Assembly (NCBI GenBank): GCA_964400355.1
Contig: CAYNTO010000005.1
Span: 62,001-126,000, forward strand
Length of the DNA: 64,000 bases
From: JACKAL01 sp964400355
GTDB taxonomy: Bacteria; Bdellovibrionota; Bdellovibrionia; Bdellovibrionales; JAGQZY01
Direction: 5' to 3'
This document shows positions 54,065 through 62,716 of this stretch, in pieces. The position numbers and the translations under genes are program-made. Each line of letters starts with the position of its first letter. The stretch's first letter is position 1. The notes under the pieces were generated by a model, which saw only the letters and a list, made by a program, of their open reading frames with translations, was not told where the DNA came from and did no database searches.

Positions 54065-54151
54065 GAAGACATATCGGAGTTTGCACGCTCCAATAAAATG
54101 TGAAACTGATCAAATTGATTAAATCTCAGAATGAGACAATGGCTATTTCTA

Positions 54152-54721
54152 TCAGTACACCCAGAGGCTATAAAACATGGACTTTAAAGACTCGATGGCG
54201 ATCTGATCAAAGGTCAGAACATACCTGCGCCCCACCGTTCCTCGCGGGTATATGGGTATATCGGCCGGGTACGCGGCCTGGAAAGTGCGCATGGAGCGAT
54301 ACATATGAAGCCGCGAGGTCACTAAGATAATATCGTGGCACTTGAGGGTTTCCACTATGGGAAGCGTTTGCTGAGCGTTACCAAAAGTGGTTTTAGAGCT
54401 TTTTTCGAGAATAATGTTTTCAGGTTCGATTTTGCCGTAAAAAATAATATTGGGGAAGATCTCTTCCAAATAGGAGGTGGGATTCACCCCGGATATGATC
54501 AGTCGTTTGACCTGATTGCGATAGAGGAGGTCGAAGCCCTCACCCACACGACTCTTCTCGCCGGTAAGAACAATAGCACATTCAGCCTGTTGCGACTCGG
54601 TCCAAGCACTTACCGGGTATTGTGTGACCTTTTGCATTTCCTGAGACCACCAACGCCAAAGGGCGCCGGCGGCGACAAGAAAAATCAGCACCACGCTCAA
54701 TTGGATGAGGCGTCTACGCAT
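54152..54721 (-). CDS. YdcF/SanA family (DUF218) protein
   Basis: 189 aa: N-terminal membrane anchor (LIQLSVVLIFLVAAGALWRW), then the DUF218 domain with CAIVLTGEKSRVGEGFDLL, VKRLIISGV, SSKTTFGNAQQ and ILVTSRLHMYRS. This family includes SanA and ElyC, involved in envelope integrity; the reaction is unknown. Overlaps ridA by eight bases. Confidence 0.87.
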   Translation of the reverse strand: MRRRLIQLSVVLIFLVAAGALWRWWSQEMQKVTQYPVSAWTESQQAECAIVLTGEKSRVGEGFDLLYRNQVKRLIISGVNPTSYLEEIFPNIIFYGKIEPENIILEKSSKTTFGNAQQTLPIVETLKCHDIILVTSRLHMYRSMRTFQAAYPADIPIYPRGTVGRRYVLTFDQIAIESLKSMFYSLWVY

Positions 54722-55097
54722 TCTTACAAGCTGTGATTTCGATTTCCACGTTTACATTTTTTGGAAGTGCCGCCACCTGCACTGTCGAGCGGGCTGGAGG
54801 CAACTCTTTGAACTTTTCCGCATAGATGGCGTTCACTTTGCTGAAATCGTTCATGTCGGTCAAAAAGATCGTGGTCTTTACAATATTGTTCCAAGTGTAA
54901 CCGGCCTCGCTCAACACCGCATCGATGTTGCTGATCACTTGGCGCGTTTGTTTCTCGATGTCACCGGTGATGATTTCGTCGGTTGCTGGAACAATCGAAA
55001 TTTGGCCCGAGCAAAACAGCATGCCATTAAACTCAATAGCTTGTGAGTAAGGACCAACGGGATTGGGTGCGTTTTTGGTTTTTATGACTTTTTTCAT
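54714..55097 (-). CDS. ridA: RidA (YjgF) reactive enamine/imine deaminase
   Basis: 127 aa, typical length; AGGAGACA upstream of ATG 55097. GPYSQAIEFNGMLFCSGQI at the start, Arg103 in PPARSTVQV and the Glu of NVEIEITA are the active-site elements of the RidA subfamily. It hydrolyses 2-aminoacrylate and related imines released by PLP enzymes, preventing enzyme damage in the cytosol. Confidence 0.93.
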   Translation of the reverse strand: MKKVIKTKNAPNPVGPYSQAIEFNGMLFCSGQISIVPATDEIITGDIEKQTRQVISNIDAVLSEAGYTWNNIVKTTIFLTDMNDFSKVNAIYAEKFKELPPARSTVQVAALPKNVNVEIEITACKNA

Positions 55098-55115
55098 TGG
55101 TGTCTCCTAAAATTA

Positions 55116-55619
55116 TTAAAAGTAAAAAACGATTCCGGCATTGAAGGGATGATTGCCTATAGTGCGAAAGCGCGTTCCACCATCGCCGGTGATGATGCCC
55201 ACACCGGTTTCAAACATGAACGACAAGCTATCAAGCCCACTAAAGAAAAATTCAGCTCCGAGCAATGCCGATATCTCGGTGTTCGATTTGTTTTCGAACT
55301 GCGCCGTTGTCGCGTTGAATTCCTCGTGCGTTGTAAAGCCACCAGCCGCTCCCATGTAAAAATTGAGTTGGTTTTCTGTAAACACCACACGGCGAATTTT
55401 TGCCAATGCCGCAAACTGGGAATTGTCTTTTTCCGTATCAATACCCAGCGCTCCCGAAACCGCAAAACGCGCATTGGGGTAGTAGTGCGCTGTCACCATT
55501 GGTAAGTCCACCGACCCCATTTGTTGAGAGAATCCCAAACCCAAACGGTTGGTGAGATCCACAGCTTGTGCTTGAGAAGCCATAAACATTGTAACTATGA
55601 GAAGCCATCTATTGAGCAT
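55116..55619 (-). CDS. small outer-membrane beta-barrel protein
   Basis: 167 aa from ATG 55619 (TTGGGGGAAA upstream). Signal peptide LNRWLLIVTMFMASQAQA. The mature part is alternating amphipathic strands (RFAVSGALGIDTEKDNSQFA, FYMGAAGGFTTHEEF) and ends with Phe (NAGIVFYF), the typical C-terminal barrel-insertion signature. Probably an eight-strand barrel of the OmpW/OmpX size class. Function unknown; 18 nt upstream of ridA's direction of reading it lies as the neighbouring gene. Confidence 0.8.
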   Translation of the reverse strand: MLNRWLLIVTMFMASQAQAVDLTNRLGLGFSQQMGSVDLPMVTAHYYPNARFAVSGALGIDTEKDNSQFAALAKIRRVVFTENQLNFYMGAAGGFTTHEEFNATTAQFENKSNTEISALLGAEFFFSGLDSLSFMFETGVGIITGDGGTRFRTIGNHPFNAGIVFYF

Positions 55620-55826
55620 TTTTCCCCCAAAATTGAGTGAACATTTAAACACGGCAGTCTCGGGATGCAACGAAAAATCATCGGGCGAAGACGCACGAAT
55701 CTCAGTTTTGCACAAAATAAATGCAAATTGTCTCATCTCGAGGCAGAACGACTCGCACACGTCAGCACCACTCCCCCATAAAATCAACGATCCTGATATC
55801 AGAAACAAACTAAACGGGGGAACCAA

Positions 55827-56159
55827 ATGAAACTATTAAAACTCTTTATCGCAAGCCTTATACTCACTGCCACTGCTTCTGCCCACGCAGACTGCACTAT
55901 CGTCCTTTCAATGTGTAAACCATTAGGAATTAACAAAAAGACCGCCTTTGCTGACGCCTACGACGGCTCCCATGTAAATCCAAATCGTTGTTTGAAGCGC
56001 GCACGTGAGTACCACACCTATTGCAACTCCAAACAAGAAGTCGGCGCTGAATTTTATGTAAAAGGTGTTCTCACGATCAGCAACTATGTGACTGATTCCA
56101 CATCCTACTTGTGGACACGTGCGGCCAACGGCCAGTGGATCTTGGTCGGCGCTCATTAA
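55827..56159 (+). CDS. small exported Cys-containing protein
   Basis: 110 aa from ATG 55827 (GGGGGAACC upstream). Signal peptide MKLLKLFIASLILTATASA followed by HADC. Four cysteines in the mature part (DCTIVLSMC, NRC, YC) could form two disulfides. No family recognised. Divergent from the barrel gene, with 207 bp of shared upstream region. Confidence 0.72.
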   Translation: MKLLKLFIASLILTATASAHADCTIVLSMCKPLGINKKTAFADAYDGSHVNPNRCLKRAREYHTYCNSKQEVGAEFYVKGVLTISNYVTDSTSYLWTRAANGQWILVGAH

Positions 56160-56196
56160 TTAAGAATCTAATAACAACCAATTTCGTAATGCCCCA

Positions 56197-56218
56197 GGGG
56201 GTGGTGAAAACCACCCCC
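56197..56218 (+). terminator. GC-rich hairpin after small exported protein
   Basis: GGGGGTGG, loop TGAAAA, CCACCCCC: a perfect 8-bp stem 38 bases after the stop, not followed by a T-run. Confidence 0.5.
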
Positions 56219-56366
56219 CTCCTATTAAAAAGCGGTTCAGAAGCTCCAGCTCGCTCAATGGCCGTAGACCATGGTCGGCGTTGCCGAATCTAAACATTCG
56301 CTGCACACTTGTGCGGCTTAATGCCGAACTTTCATTGCTAAAATTAAGTAGTACCAGGAGGATTTT

Positions 56367-56489
56367 ATGAAAGTGCAAGCCGTAAACAGAACGAACATTC
56401 GCTCGCAATTGGACCGTCACGACAAAGACGATTCGGCGTTTCAAAAATATATTGAAGAGGCCATGAAAAGAAAGCCAGCGAAAAAATAA
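56367..56489 (+). CDS. 40-aa basic protein of unknown function
   Basis: ATG 56367 has a near-ideal ribosome site (CAGGAGGATTTT). The 40-residue product is charged and helical (QLDRHDKDDSAFQKYIEEAM) with a basic end (KRKPAKK). Its stop (TAA, 56487-56489) directly abuts the slyX stop on the other strand. No family recognised; the ribosome site and composition argue that it is expressed. Confidence 0.6.
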   Translation: MKVQAVNRTNIRSQLDRHDKDDSAFQKYIEEAMKRKPAKK

Positions 56490-56687
56490 TTAGTAGTGCG
56501 GCGGCTTTTGGTGTTCGGGATTGGCAGAGCTGTCCTCGGCCTTGATGCGATCGGTGATTGTTTTGAGTGCTTTTTCCATTTTTTCAATGGTGAGATATTG
56601 GTGGTTCACCACCTTTTGCAGCTCTTCCATTTGCACTTCTTGGTAGGAGAGTTTGATCTCCATGTCGATCAGGCGCTGTTCATCCAT
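56490..56687 (-). CDS. slyX: SlyX-family protein
   Basis: 65 aa, a single coiled-coil helix (RLIDMEIKLSYQEVQMEELQ to about 45) and the diagnostic family ending PPHY. Length matches SlyX (about 70 aa). Cytosolic; function not established. Confidence 0.85.
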   Translation of the reverse strand: MDEQRLIDMEIKLSYQEVQMEELQKVVNHQYLTIEKMEKALKTITDRIKAEDSSANPEHQKPPHY

Positions 56688-56692
56688 AAAAA

Positions 56693-56950
56693 CTAAAATC
56701 CTAAAATATCCACGTAGGTGATGCCTTTAGCGACACTAGATTTGGGTTTTGCCCGTTGGCCTTTAATAAAGATCTTTCCATCGTTGAATAAGTCTTTAAA
56801 CTTGGAGCGCGAGATCTCTTTGAGGCGCGGCTGCTCTATTTGCTTTTTAAGCGCCGGCAATAATACCGTATCGAGGCGGTCGCACGCGCACAACAGATCG
56901 AGCGTGATGCGAAACGAATGGGCCGGTTGTGGGGGTATAAAATCAGTCAT
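56693..56950 (-). CDS. S4-domain RNA-binding-like protein
   Basis: 85 aa. From residue 25: CDRLDTVLLPAL, then EISRSKFKDLFNDGKIFIKG and KPKSSVAKGITYVDI, which follows the S4 RNA-binding pattern (RLDxxL...SRxxxxxLIxxGxVxVNG...G). It lacks any catalytic domain; small stand-alone S4 proteins bind rRNA/tRNA (e.g. Hsp15/YaaA types). Five nt upstream of slyX and probably co-transcribed. Confidence 0.75.
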   Translation of the reverse strand: MTDFIPPQPAHSFRITLDLLCACDRLDTVLLPALKKQIEQPRLKEISRSKFKDLFNDGKIFIKGQRAKPKSSVAKGITYVDILGF

Positions 56951-57064
56951 GGGAGCTCCTCGATAGCCTGCAATTTAGGCACAATAGGCCATCAGCTCGC
57001 CCCTGTCCACCTAAAACCCCTTGCCTCGCTCACGAAAACTCGTTATCACGTATGTTCCTATTGA

Positions 57065-57140
57065 GGGCGTGTAGCTCAGTTGGGAGAGCATCAGCATGGC
57101 ATGTTGAGGGTCGCAGGTTCAACTCCTGTCACGTCCACCA
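57065..57140 (+). tRNA. tRNA-Ala (anticodon GGC)
   Basis: 76 nt with encoded CCA. Acceptor stem GGGCGTG/CACGTCC includes the G3-U70 pair that identifies alanine tRNA. D-arm GCTCAGTTGGGAGAGC; anticodon arm TCAGC-ATGGCAT-GTTGA with GGC at 34-36; T-arm CAGGTTCAACTCCTG with the TTC loop element. It reads GCC/GCU codons. Confidence 0.96.
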
Positions 57141-57299
57141 CTTCACAATAGTACATATTGTTCACAATCTTTTCCCCCGAATGACTTAGCTCTGGAATTT
57201 GGCCGCTCCACTCTTGTTGTAAAGGTAACTGTTCTTTTACCCATTCGGCTTTACAGCCTATTGCTCATTTGATACGAAAACCGAATCCTAGGGGGTTTT

Positions 57300-58427
57300 A
57301 TGCTTTTATCTATTCTGGTTATCGTCTTTTCGTCCTCGGCCGATGTCTCAGATTTAAAGGTCTGCGAGACAACCGTTCGCTCACTTCTCTGCGCGGCTGA
57401 TTATCCAACGCACGAATTCAAACCTGGTGCTCCGTATGATTTTGTTACGATGATGAAAAAAAATCAGGAGCGTCCTTGCAAAGCCGATAAGGAAAATCTC
57501 AAAGATTATTTCATGGATGTTTACAAAACCACACCCGAGCCCGTCCAAAAATTGCTTTGCGGTCTGAAGGTGATTTTCCTGGAGGAGGGCGAGGACAAAT
57601 TTGGCGCCGCGATCAGCCCGTACTTCGACGTCAACGACGTTAAAAACGAGGTTGTTGGTGAGAGTACAAAAACCTTCGACGTCAAATTGTCGGGACTTTA
57701 TATGTCCGTCAATGCTACTTCTCGTATCCTTAATCCAGAAACCTGCTCGAGTGCTTCGCAGCGCCGACTCAACGGGTATTTTTCGACGGATCTCGAAGCA
57801 AGCTTGCCGCTATTGCCGCTGTACACTTACGAGAACGACTCTTTAAAGTGTGATTTCTACGGAACGCTTATTCATGAGGCTGGCCATGTTTTTGATTTTG
57901 CAAACGGCGACATCTCAAATACGGAGGCGTGGCTCTCAATCGGATGGATCAAAACGCCAATTCATCTCCCGGATGGGACAGTCACCAATTCTTACCAGCC
58001 ACAGTTTGACGAAGCATTTTTAGCAATGACAACTCAAGCATTGGTGTCGACGCAGATTGTACCACTGTTTGCGGAACTTAATAAATCACCGTTCCCCACA
58101 TTTTACTCCATCTATCATCCGACCGAAGACTTTGCGGAAGAATTCGCACTTCATTTTGGTGCTCACAATTACGTGCTCGCCACTACCGATGGCTCCATTG
58201 TCTTTAATCCGCTTGAAAACAGCAAAACTGTCCCGAGCCGAATCGCAAAAGTTGCGAAAGTAGCCACAAGCCTTGCAGACCCCAACGTAAAATATGTTTA
58301 CGAGCCGCGCTATGAGACGATGACAATGCCATTAGTTATACCAGGCGAACCCTTGGCACGCGATCGCTTTAAAGCGCACATACTGGGCTCGCGCGGACAC
58401 AAACCACACAGTGTGCCGGGTTTATAA
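57300..58427 (+). CDS. exported zincin-type metalloprotease-like protein
   Basis: 375 aa from ATG 57300 (AGGGGGTTT upstream). Short hydrophobic signal (MLLSILVIVFSSSA). A cysteine-containing N-terminal part (to about 110) precedes the zinc site LIHEAGHVFDF (His192, Glu193, His196). A likely distal ligand is in EDFAEEFALHFG (Glu276 or Glu280), about 80 residues on, as in lethal-factor-like zincins. The last 50 residues are basic and extended. Specific family not recognised; the zinc motif supports a peptidase. Single gene followed by a terminator. Confidence 0.75.
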   Translation: MLLSILVIVFSSSADVSDLKVCETTVRSLLCAADYPTHEFKPGAPYDFVTMMKKNQERPCKADKENLKDYFMDVYKTTPEPVQKLLCGLKVIFLEEGEDKFGAAISPYFDVNDVKNEVVGESTKTFDVKLSGLYMSVNATSRILNPETCSSASQRRLNGYFSTDLEASLPLLPLYTYENDSLKCDFYGTLIHEAGHVFDFANGDISNTEAWLSIGWIKTPIHLPDGTVTNSYQPQFDEAFLAMTTQALVSTQIVPLFAELNKSPFPTFYSIYHPTEDFAEEFALHFGAHNYVLATTDGSIVFNPLENSKTVPSRIAKVAKVATSLADPNVKYVYEPRYETMTMPLVIPGEPLARDRFKAHILGSRGHKPHSVPGL

Positions 58428-58462
58428 AAACTTAACTCTTGTTTTCATTTTTAAGATTGCGC

Positions 58463-58500
58463 CGGCCAACGTGAATAAAAAAGCACGCTGGCCGACTTTT
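58463..58500 (+). terminator. terminator after zincin gene
   Basis: CGGCCA-A-CGTG, loop AATAAAAAAG, CACG-C-TGGCCG, then ACTTTT: ten base pairs with one A/C mismatch, 36 bases after the stop and between convergent genes. Confidence 0.75.
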
Positions 58501-58577
58501 GACGGGTGCACTTAGCATCGCCCCGCCGATGATCTATGCCTTGAGACACGGCCTTCCCTCGTCTCCAAATTACTGAC

Positions 58578-60041
58578 TCATTGAACGACCGAACCTGCAT
58601 GAGGAATATTTTTCTCTTCAGAGCCAAATGCATTCAAAGAAAGTTCTTTTAGTTTATTACACACCTGTTCAAGATTTTTATCATTCACCAGACTTTTTCC
58701 CGGTAGCTTTCGGCCGTCATAATTTAGGGCTTGGCGCAACACTGATTTATTGGACTCTCTGCTCAAAATCTCGTCTGTTAGCACAAAACTTCGTTCGTAG
58801 CCACCGACTGGGTTCATGCCCCAGTTGGAAATATCTCCGCCCTCGCCCTCAATCAACTGCCTCTGCAAAGCGAGGATTCTTACTGAGGTTTGGTCTTCAA
58901 CTTGTCGCAATTTGGTATCCATATAATATTTTTTATATAAAGGATCTCCACCGGCCTCTAACTCACTCATAGTTTCTCTAATATTTTCCTCACGAGTTTC
59001 CTGGCTACGACAAGCGCCCTCCCCCAACTGTGGATTGAACTGGATTGGCTTTCCATTCTTTACTAATTTTGCATCGCTGTTATACCTGCGATCAACGGTC
59101 TTTGAGACAGTAAAATCTTTTGCAAGTTTTGTGCGCAAGAGCTCTTCTAATTGTGTGTTACTTTTAGCATCCAAAACTTTTTTATCAATTGTTGTCGTTG
59201 AATTCATTGAGACGAATATTCTATTTGGAAGCCATTCGGAGAGCTGAAAATCATCACACAGATCGATACCGACCAATGCAAACTTTATCTGATGATAACT
59301 CGGGCGCCGACGAAGCTGGTTTACTATTCGGCGCTCATTGAGTTTTCGCAGCACACCATTATCAAAGTGACCCAGATTTGCGAGTTTACTTTCATCCACA
59401 CAACGATAAGCGGGTTTCTTTTTCATCTCTTCCAAGGTCTTTTTAGTAAGCACATTTTGCATTGGCGAGGTATTGGGACATTCAGAACTCTCATGTGTTT
59501 GCTGAATCTCAGTAAAATCCTTGTGATGAATAAATCGTGGCCACGGAAATTCCTCAAATAAAAGCCGTGGGCCACCGACTCCCCCGGAAGCGTGGCATCC
59601 CATGCACGATTCCGGATTTTTTGTACTTAAGTGCGATCGCCCATTTTCAAAATTCAGATCATAAAATTCAACTTCCTTACGGGCGGAGTTTTCTACCAAC
59701 ATCTCTAAAGAGCTTCGTTGATTCAGGTGGGACGCTCCAGAGTTTAATGACACGACTCCAGCGAATCCAAACTTGTCTTTGATAGTCATCAGAACACGAG
59801 GATTCTGAAAATCACCATTTTGCGCAGCGATACTGGAGTGAGAAACGATGAACTCCACATCATAATCCCGAGCCAAACAGCACAACATATCTCCTGGAGA
59901 ACCAATTTTAAAGGTTTTGGCAAAATGCTGAATTGTTTGAGGACTCATCTTTTGAGGAAGTTTACTGCTAGTTGCACAATTATCCTTAGACCAGGAAATG
60001 GGCAATAGTTGTAAAAAGGAAATGATCACGATGGAAAACAT
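58578..60041 (-). CDS. exported protein with single CxxCH haem-binding motif
   Basis: 487 aa from ATG 60041 (a GTG one codon earlier is possible). Signal peptide FSIVIISFLQLLPISWS. One c-type haem attachment site, CMGCH (about 146-150), in KNPESCMGCHASGGVGGPRL. A candidate distal Met or His ligand cannot be chosen. Further cysteines (CCLARDYD, CRSQE, CDD, VCNKLKE) suggest disulfides. The remainder is not recognised. It may be a periplasmic mono-haem protein; a chance CxxCH cannot be excluded, but the Gly/Pro-rich surround is typical of true sites. Confidence 0.7.
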   Translation of the reverse strand: MFSIVIISFLQLLPISWSKDNCATSSKLPQKMSPQTIQHFAKTFKIGSPGDMLCCLARDYDVEFIVSHSSIAAQNGDFQNPRVLMTIKDKFGFAGVVSLNSGASHLNQRSSLEMLVENSARKEVEFYDLNFENGRSHLSTKNPESCMGCHASGGVGGPRLLFEEFPWPRFIHHKDFTEIQQTHESSECPNTSPMQNVLTKKTLEEMKKKPAYRCVDESKLANLGHFDNGVLRKLNERRIVNQLRRRPSYHQIKFALVGIDLCDDFQLSEWLPNRIFVSMNSTTTIDKKVLDAKSNTQLEELLRTKLAKDFTVSKTVDRRYNSDAKLVKNGKPIQFNPQLGEGACRSQETREENIRETMSELEAGGDPLYKKYYMDTKLRQVEDQTSVRILALQRQLIEGEGGDISNWGMNPVGGYERSFVLTDEILSRESNKSVLRQALNYDGRKLPGKSLVNDKNLEQVCNKLKELSLNAFGSEEKNIPHAGSVVQ

Positions 60042-60379
60042 CACGCTACCTACAATCTTAATCTAGCGGACGCAGTGTTGCACTATCCGTAATTGAATCT
60101 GGATATATGTCTTAATGATTTCAGGGGCCAGCATGAAAACGACAACCTTAAATTCAACCAGACCAGAAATAATCCTGTGGACCCCACAACCGGCGCCCCG
60201 ACAATCTGGTGGCGGTTGCTACGAATTACTAAGCTCCAACCTATTGATGAGACTCCTCGAGGGGGTAAATACTTGAACTTCTATGCGGGCATTTTGGCTC
60301 AATGCAGCTTAATAAAATTTGAACTCGGCGATGAATACTATAGTCATCACATTCCAAAATGATGTACCGTGAACACATT
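60042..60379. other. intergenic region before XRE gene
   Basis: 338 bases divergent between the haem protein and the regulator. It contains one doubtful short frame (60133-60276, listed separately). No hairpin of note. It should hold promoters for both sides. Confidence 0.5.
60133..60276 (+). CDS. possible 47-aa protein
   Basis: ATG 60133 has AGGGG five bases upstream. The product has a polar, Pro-rich first half (NSTRPEIILWTPQPAPRQSG) and a GGGC followed by a short hydrophobic helix (ELLSSNLLMRLLEG). No relatives recognised. Supported by the ribosome site only. Confidence 0.25.
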   Translation: MKTTTLNSTRPEIILWTPQPAPRQSGGGCYELLSSNLLMRLLEGVNT

Positions 60380-60634
60380 ATGAATTTACCAACTGCTTTC
60401 GCCTCTGTATTGAAGTCGTTGCGCCTTGAAAACTCATTGTCCCAGCAGCAACTTGCCGATAAATGCGAATTAAACCGCACGTTTATCTCCATGCTCGAAC
60501 GTGGCATCAAGCAACCCTCTCTTACCACCATTTTCGTATTGGCCAAGCACCTCTCCGTTGCACCACATGAATTAGTAATTCGCGTCGAAACCAAAACGCG
60601 GCGTGTGCGGTGGTTTAGAAATCATCACGGATAG
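60380..60634 (+). CDS. XRE-family (HTH) transcriptional regulator
   Basis: 84 aa from ATG 60380; an earlier in-frame start exists at 60359. Helix-turn-helix at about residues 8-62: SVLKSLRLENSLSQQQLADK, CELNRTFISMLERGIKQPSL. The domain fills most of the protein, with a short basic tail. It may control the receiver-KaiC-kinase operon 56 bases downstream. Confidence 0.85.
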   Translation: MNLPTAFASVLKSLRLENSLSQQQLADKCELNRTFISMLERGIKQPSLTTIFVLAKHLSVAPHELVIRVETKTRRVRWFRNHHG

Positions 60635-60689
60635 TTCAATACTTTCGTGTCTCGTAGACAAAGCTCATAACAAAGCTGATTATGGCTAG

Positions 60690-61076
60690 ATGTCTGCTCT
60701 TACTCTACTGCTGATCGAAGACAACTTAGAACTGCAGTTTCTGTTTAAGACTGCATTAAAACGCCTAGGCCACACCGTTTTGGTGTGTGGCATAGCGGCC
60801 GACGTGCCCTCAATTCTAACGAACGAACGCCCACACTTGATCATCACAGATCTAACAATTGGCTCAACCGACATAGCTTCATTCACCGATATGCTAGTGG
60901 GAACACGGGCCCCAATTATCGTCTTGTCAGGGCGCGAGGATCTTGCGGTTTGGGCGAACAAGTTAAACGCCTGCGCCAGCCTTAAAAAACCAGTGCGATT
61001 GCAAGAGTTCAGAGACGCTGTCGCAAATATTCTAGATTCAAAATATGGAACAAATGAAAAGGAGAATGTCCCATGA
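60690..61076 (+). CDS. stand-alone response regulator receiver domain
   Basis: 128 aa. Receiver domain with acidic pair Glu10-Asp11 (LIEDN), phospho-acceptor Asp54 (IITDLTIG), and Lys100 in LKKPVRL. There is no output domain. Its stop overlaps the KaiC-like start by ATGA, so it is the likely phosphate carrier between the kinase at 62716 and the KaiC-like ATPase. Confidence 0.9.
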   Translation: MSALTLLLIEDNLELQFLFKTALKRLGHTVLVCGIAADVPSILTNERPHLIITDLTIGSTDIASFTDMLVGTRAPIIVLSGREDLAVWANKLNACASLKKPVRLQEFRDAVANILDSKYGTNEKENVP

Positions 61077-62716
61077 GGGAAGGTAACGAACACATACGAG
61101 GCTTGGTCCCAACCGGCATAGATGGACTCGATGAAATATTTTTCGGTGGTATCATCAAAGGCAATGTCATTGTGCTTGAAGGTATGCCTGGTACAGGTAA
61201 GACGACTCTAGCGCTGGAATTTTTGTATCGCGGCGCACTCGAGTACGATGAGCCGGGCGTGATCGTTACGTTTGAAACCTCTCCCAATAAAGTGATTCGC
61301 GATGCCGCTGGATTCGGTTGGGATCTGCACGCTCTTGAGCGTGCTGGCAAACTAAAAATTATTTACACCGCGCCTTCGGTTCTTCTCGAAGAGTTACAAT
61401 CCCACGACGGTGTTCTCTCTCAGGAAATTCAGAAGCTCAAAGCGAAACGGGTCGTCATCGACGGCCTGACTCCGTTAAAAGTTTTTGGTGAACGCCTTAA
61501 TGGCCGCCCATTTCGAGATTCATTGCATTTACTGATCGAAACATTGCAGCGTTTTGATACAACAATTTTGCTCACCACCGAGTCCACTGGAACAAACCCC
61601 ATCGGCGAAACAGGTTCGGGGCAGGAACAGTTTTTATGTGACACCATTTTAACCGTACGGAATCAAGCGCGGCGCCGAAGTGTGCATCGCTCGATAGAAA
61701 TCGCCAAATCACGCGGTCAAGACTTTATCGGCGGACGGCACTCCCTAAAAATTCAGTCCGACGAGGGCATTAAAGTTTTCCCACGAGTTTACGCGCGCCC
61801 TAAAATATTAACCAGCCAGCCGTCATCGTTTTCGAGATCCTCCACTGGCAACCCGCCTTTAGACAGAATGCTCGGCGGCGGTGTATACGATGGATCGGTG
61901 ACACTTGTTGTTGGTATTTCTGGAACTGGCAAAACTGTCTCAGGAACGCAGTTTTTAGTTGAAGGCGCAAAAAGCGGAAAAAAAGGCCTGTTGATCAGCC
62001 TCGATGAACATCCGGATCAGATTATGCGAAACGCAAAAGAACTGGAAATCGATTTAGCGGGTGAAGTTGAAAAAGAAAACGTTGTTGTTCTCTACGATTC
62101 ACCTCTTGAGCTGGATCTCGACGAGCACTTTTATCGTATAAAACAATTGGTGCAAGAGCACAACATCCAGCGAGTTCTCATCGACTCGCTCGCCGCGTAC
62201 GAATCGGCTCAGCCGGAAGAGGCTCATGAGTTTATTGTTGCTCTCGCCGCATATTTTAAAGAAAACCTCATCGCCACAGTGTTCAACTTTGAGTGCCCAG
62301 AGCTCCTCGGTGTTTCGCAAATCAGTGATAAAATGAAAGTGTCGGCGATTGTCGACAACATCATTCTGCTCAATTACGTGGAAATCTCGACTCTGCTCCG
62401 ACGCGCCATCACCGTTCCTAAAGCCCGCGGGAGTAATCCCAATCACCGCACCAAAGAATATTTGATCCAAAAAGGGGGATTCGTCATTCTCGAGGACCAA
62501 TCGGTGGAAGATATTGCAGCAGTTCCGCAGTTGCCGTTTTCCAGCTACTACAGCGTGCTGGCGCGATCGCCAACGCGCAAAAGCCCGGTCATCGAAGAGC
62601 ACTTGGCGAGCGGGAAAGAACTTCCGTCCTCGCAAATTCCTGTGCCCGGCTCGACAAAAAAAGCCAAAAGCCTATCGGTTAAAAAAGCATCTAAAAATGC
62701 TAAAAGGAATCTCTGA
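61073..62716 (+). CDS. KaiC-like protein with two RecA-type ATPase domains
   Basis: 547 aa from ATG 61073 (AAGGAGAA upstream). Domain 1 (about 8-235): RGLVPTGIDGLDEIFFGG start signature and Walker A GMPGTGKTT (37-45). Domain 2 (about 255-490): NPPLDRMLGGGVYDGSVTLV and Walker A GISGTGKTV (about 281). A basic Ser/Lys tail (about 515-547) follows. The two-domain form is that of KaiC, but without KaiA/KaiB nearby a clock is not implied; many bacteria have such KaiC-like proteins linked to two-component signalling. Overlaps both neighbours by 1-4 nt. Confidence 0.92.
   Translation: MREGNEHIRGLVPTGIDGLDEIFFGGIIKGNVIVLEGMPGTGKTTLALEFLYRGALEYDEPGVIVTFETSPNKVIRDAAGFGWDLHALERAGKLKIIYTAPSVLLEELQSHDGVLSQEIQKLKAKRVVIDGLTPLKVFGERLNGRPFRDSLHLLIETLQRFDTTILLTTESTGTNPIGETGSGQEQFLCDTILTVRNQARRRSVHRSIEIAKSRGQDFIGGRHSLKIQSDEGIKVFPRVYARPKILTSQPSSFSRSSTGNPPLDRMLGGGVYDGSVTLVVGISGTGKTVSGTQFLVEGAKSGKKGLLISLDEHPDQIMRNAKELEIDLAGEVEKENVVVLYDSPLELDLDEHFYRIKQLVQEHNIQRVLIDSLAAYESAQPEEAHEFIVALAAYFKENLIATVFNFECPELLGVSQISDKMKVSAIVDNIILLNYVEISTLLRRAITVPKARGSNPNHRTKEYLIQKGGFVILEDQSVEDIAAVPQLPFSSYYSVLARSPTRKSPVIEEHLASGKELPSSQIPVPGSTKKAKSLSVKKASKNAKRNL

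Noticed and set aside
54100..54330. 76-codon plus-strand frame beginning MKLIKLIKSQNETM
   Set aside because: Most of it lies opposite the YdcF/SanA gene, which has clear family motifs.
60093..60362. 89-codon plus-strand frame upstream of the XRE gene
   Set aside because: Starts at TTG without a ribosome site, has no recognisable domain, and overlaps a short frame with a better start.
61073..62716. Circadian clock locus
   Set aside because: The KaiC-like protein is real, but kaiA and kaiB are absent from the window and such proteins occur widely without clocks.
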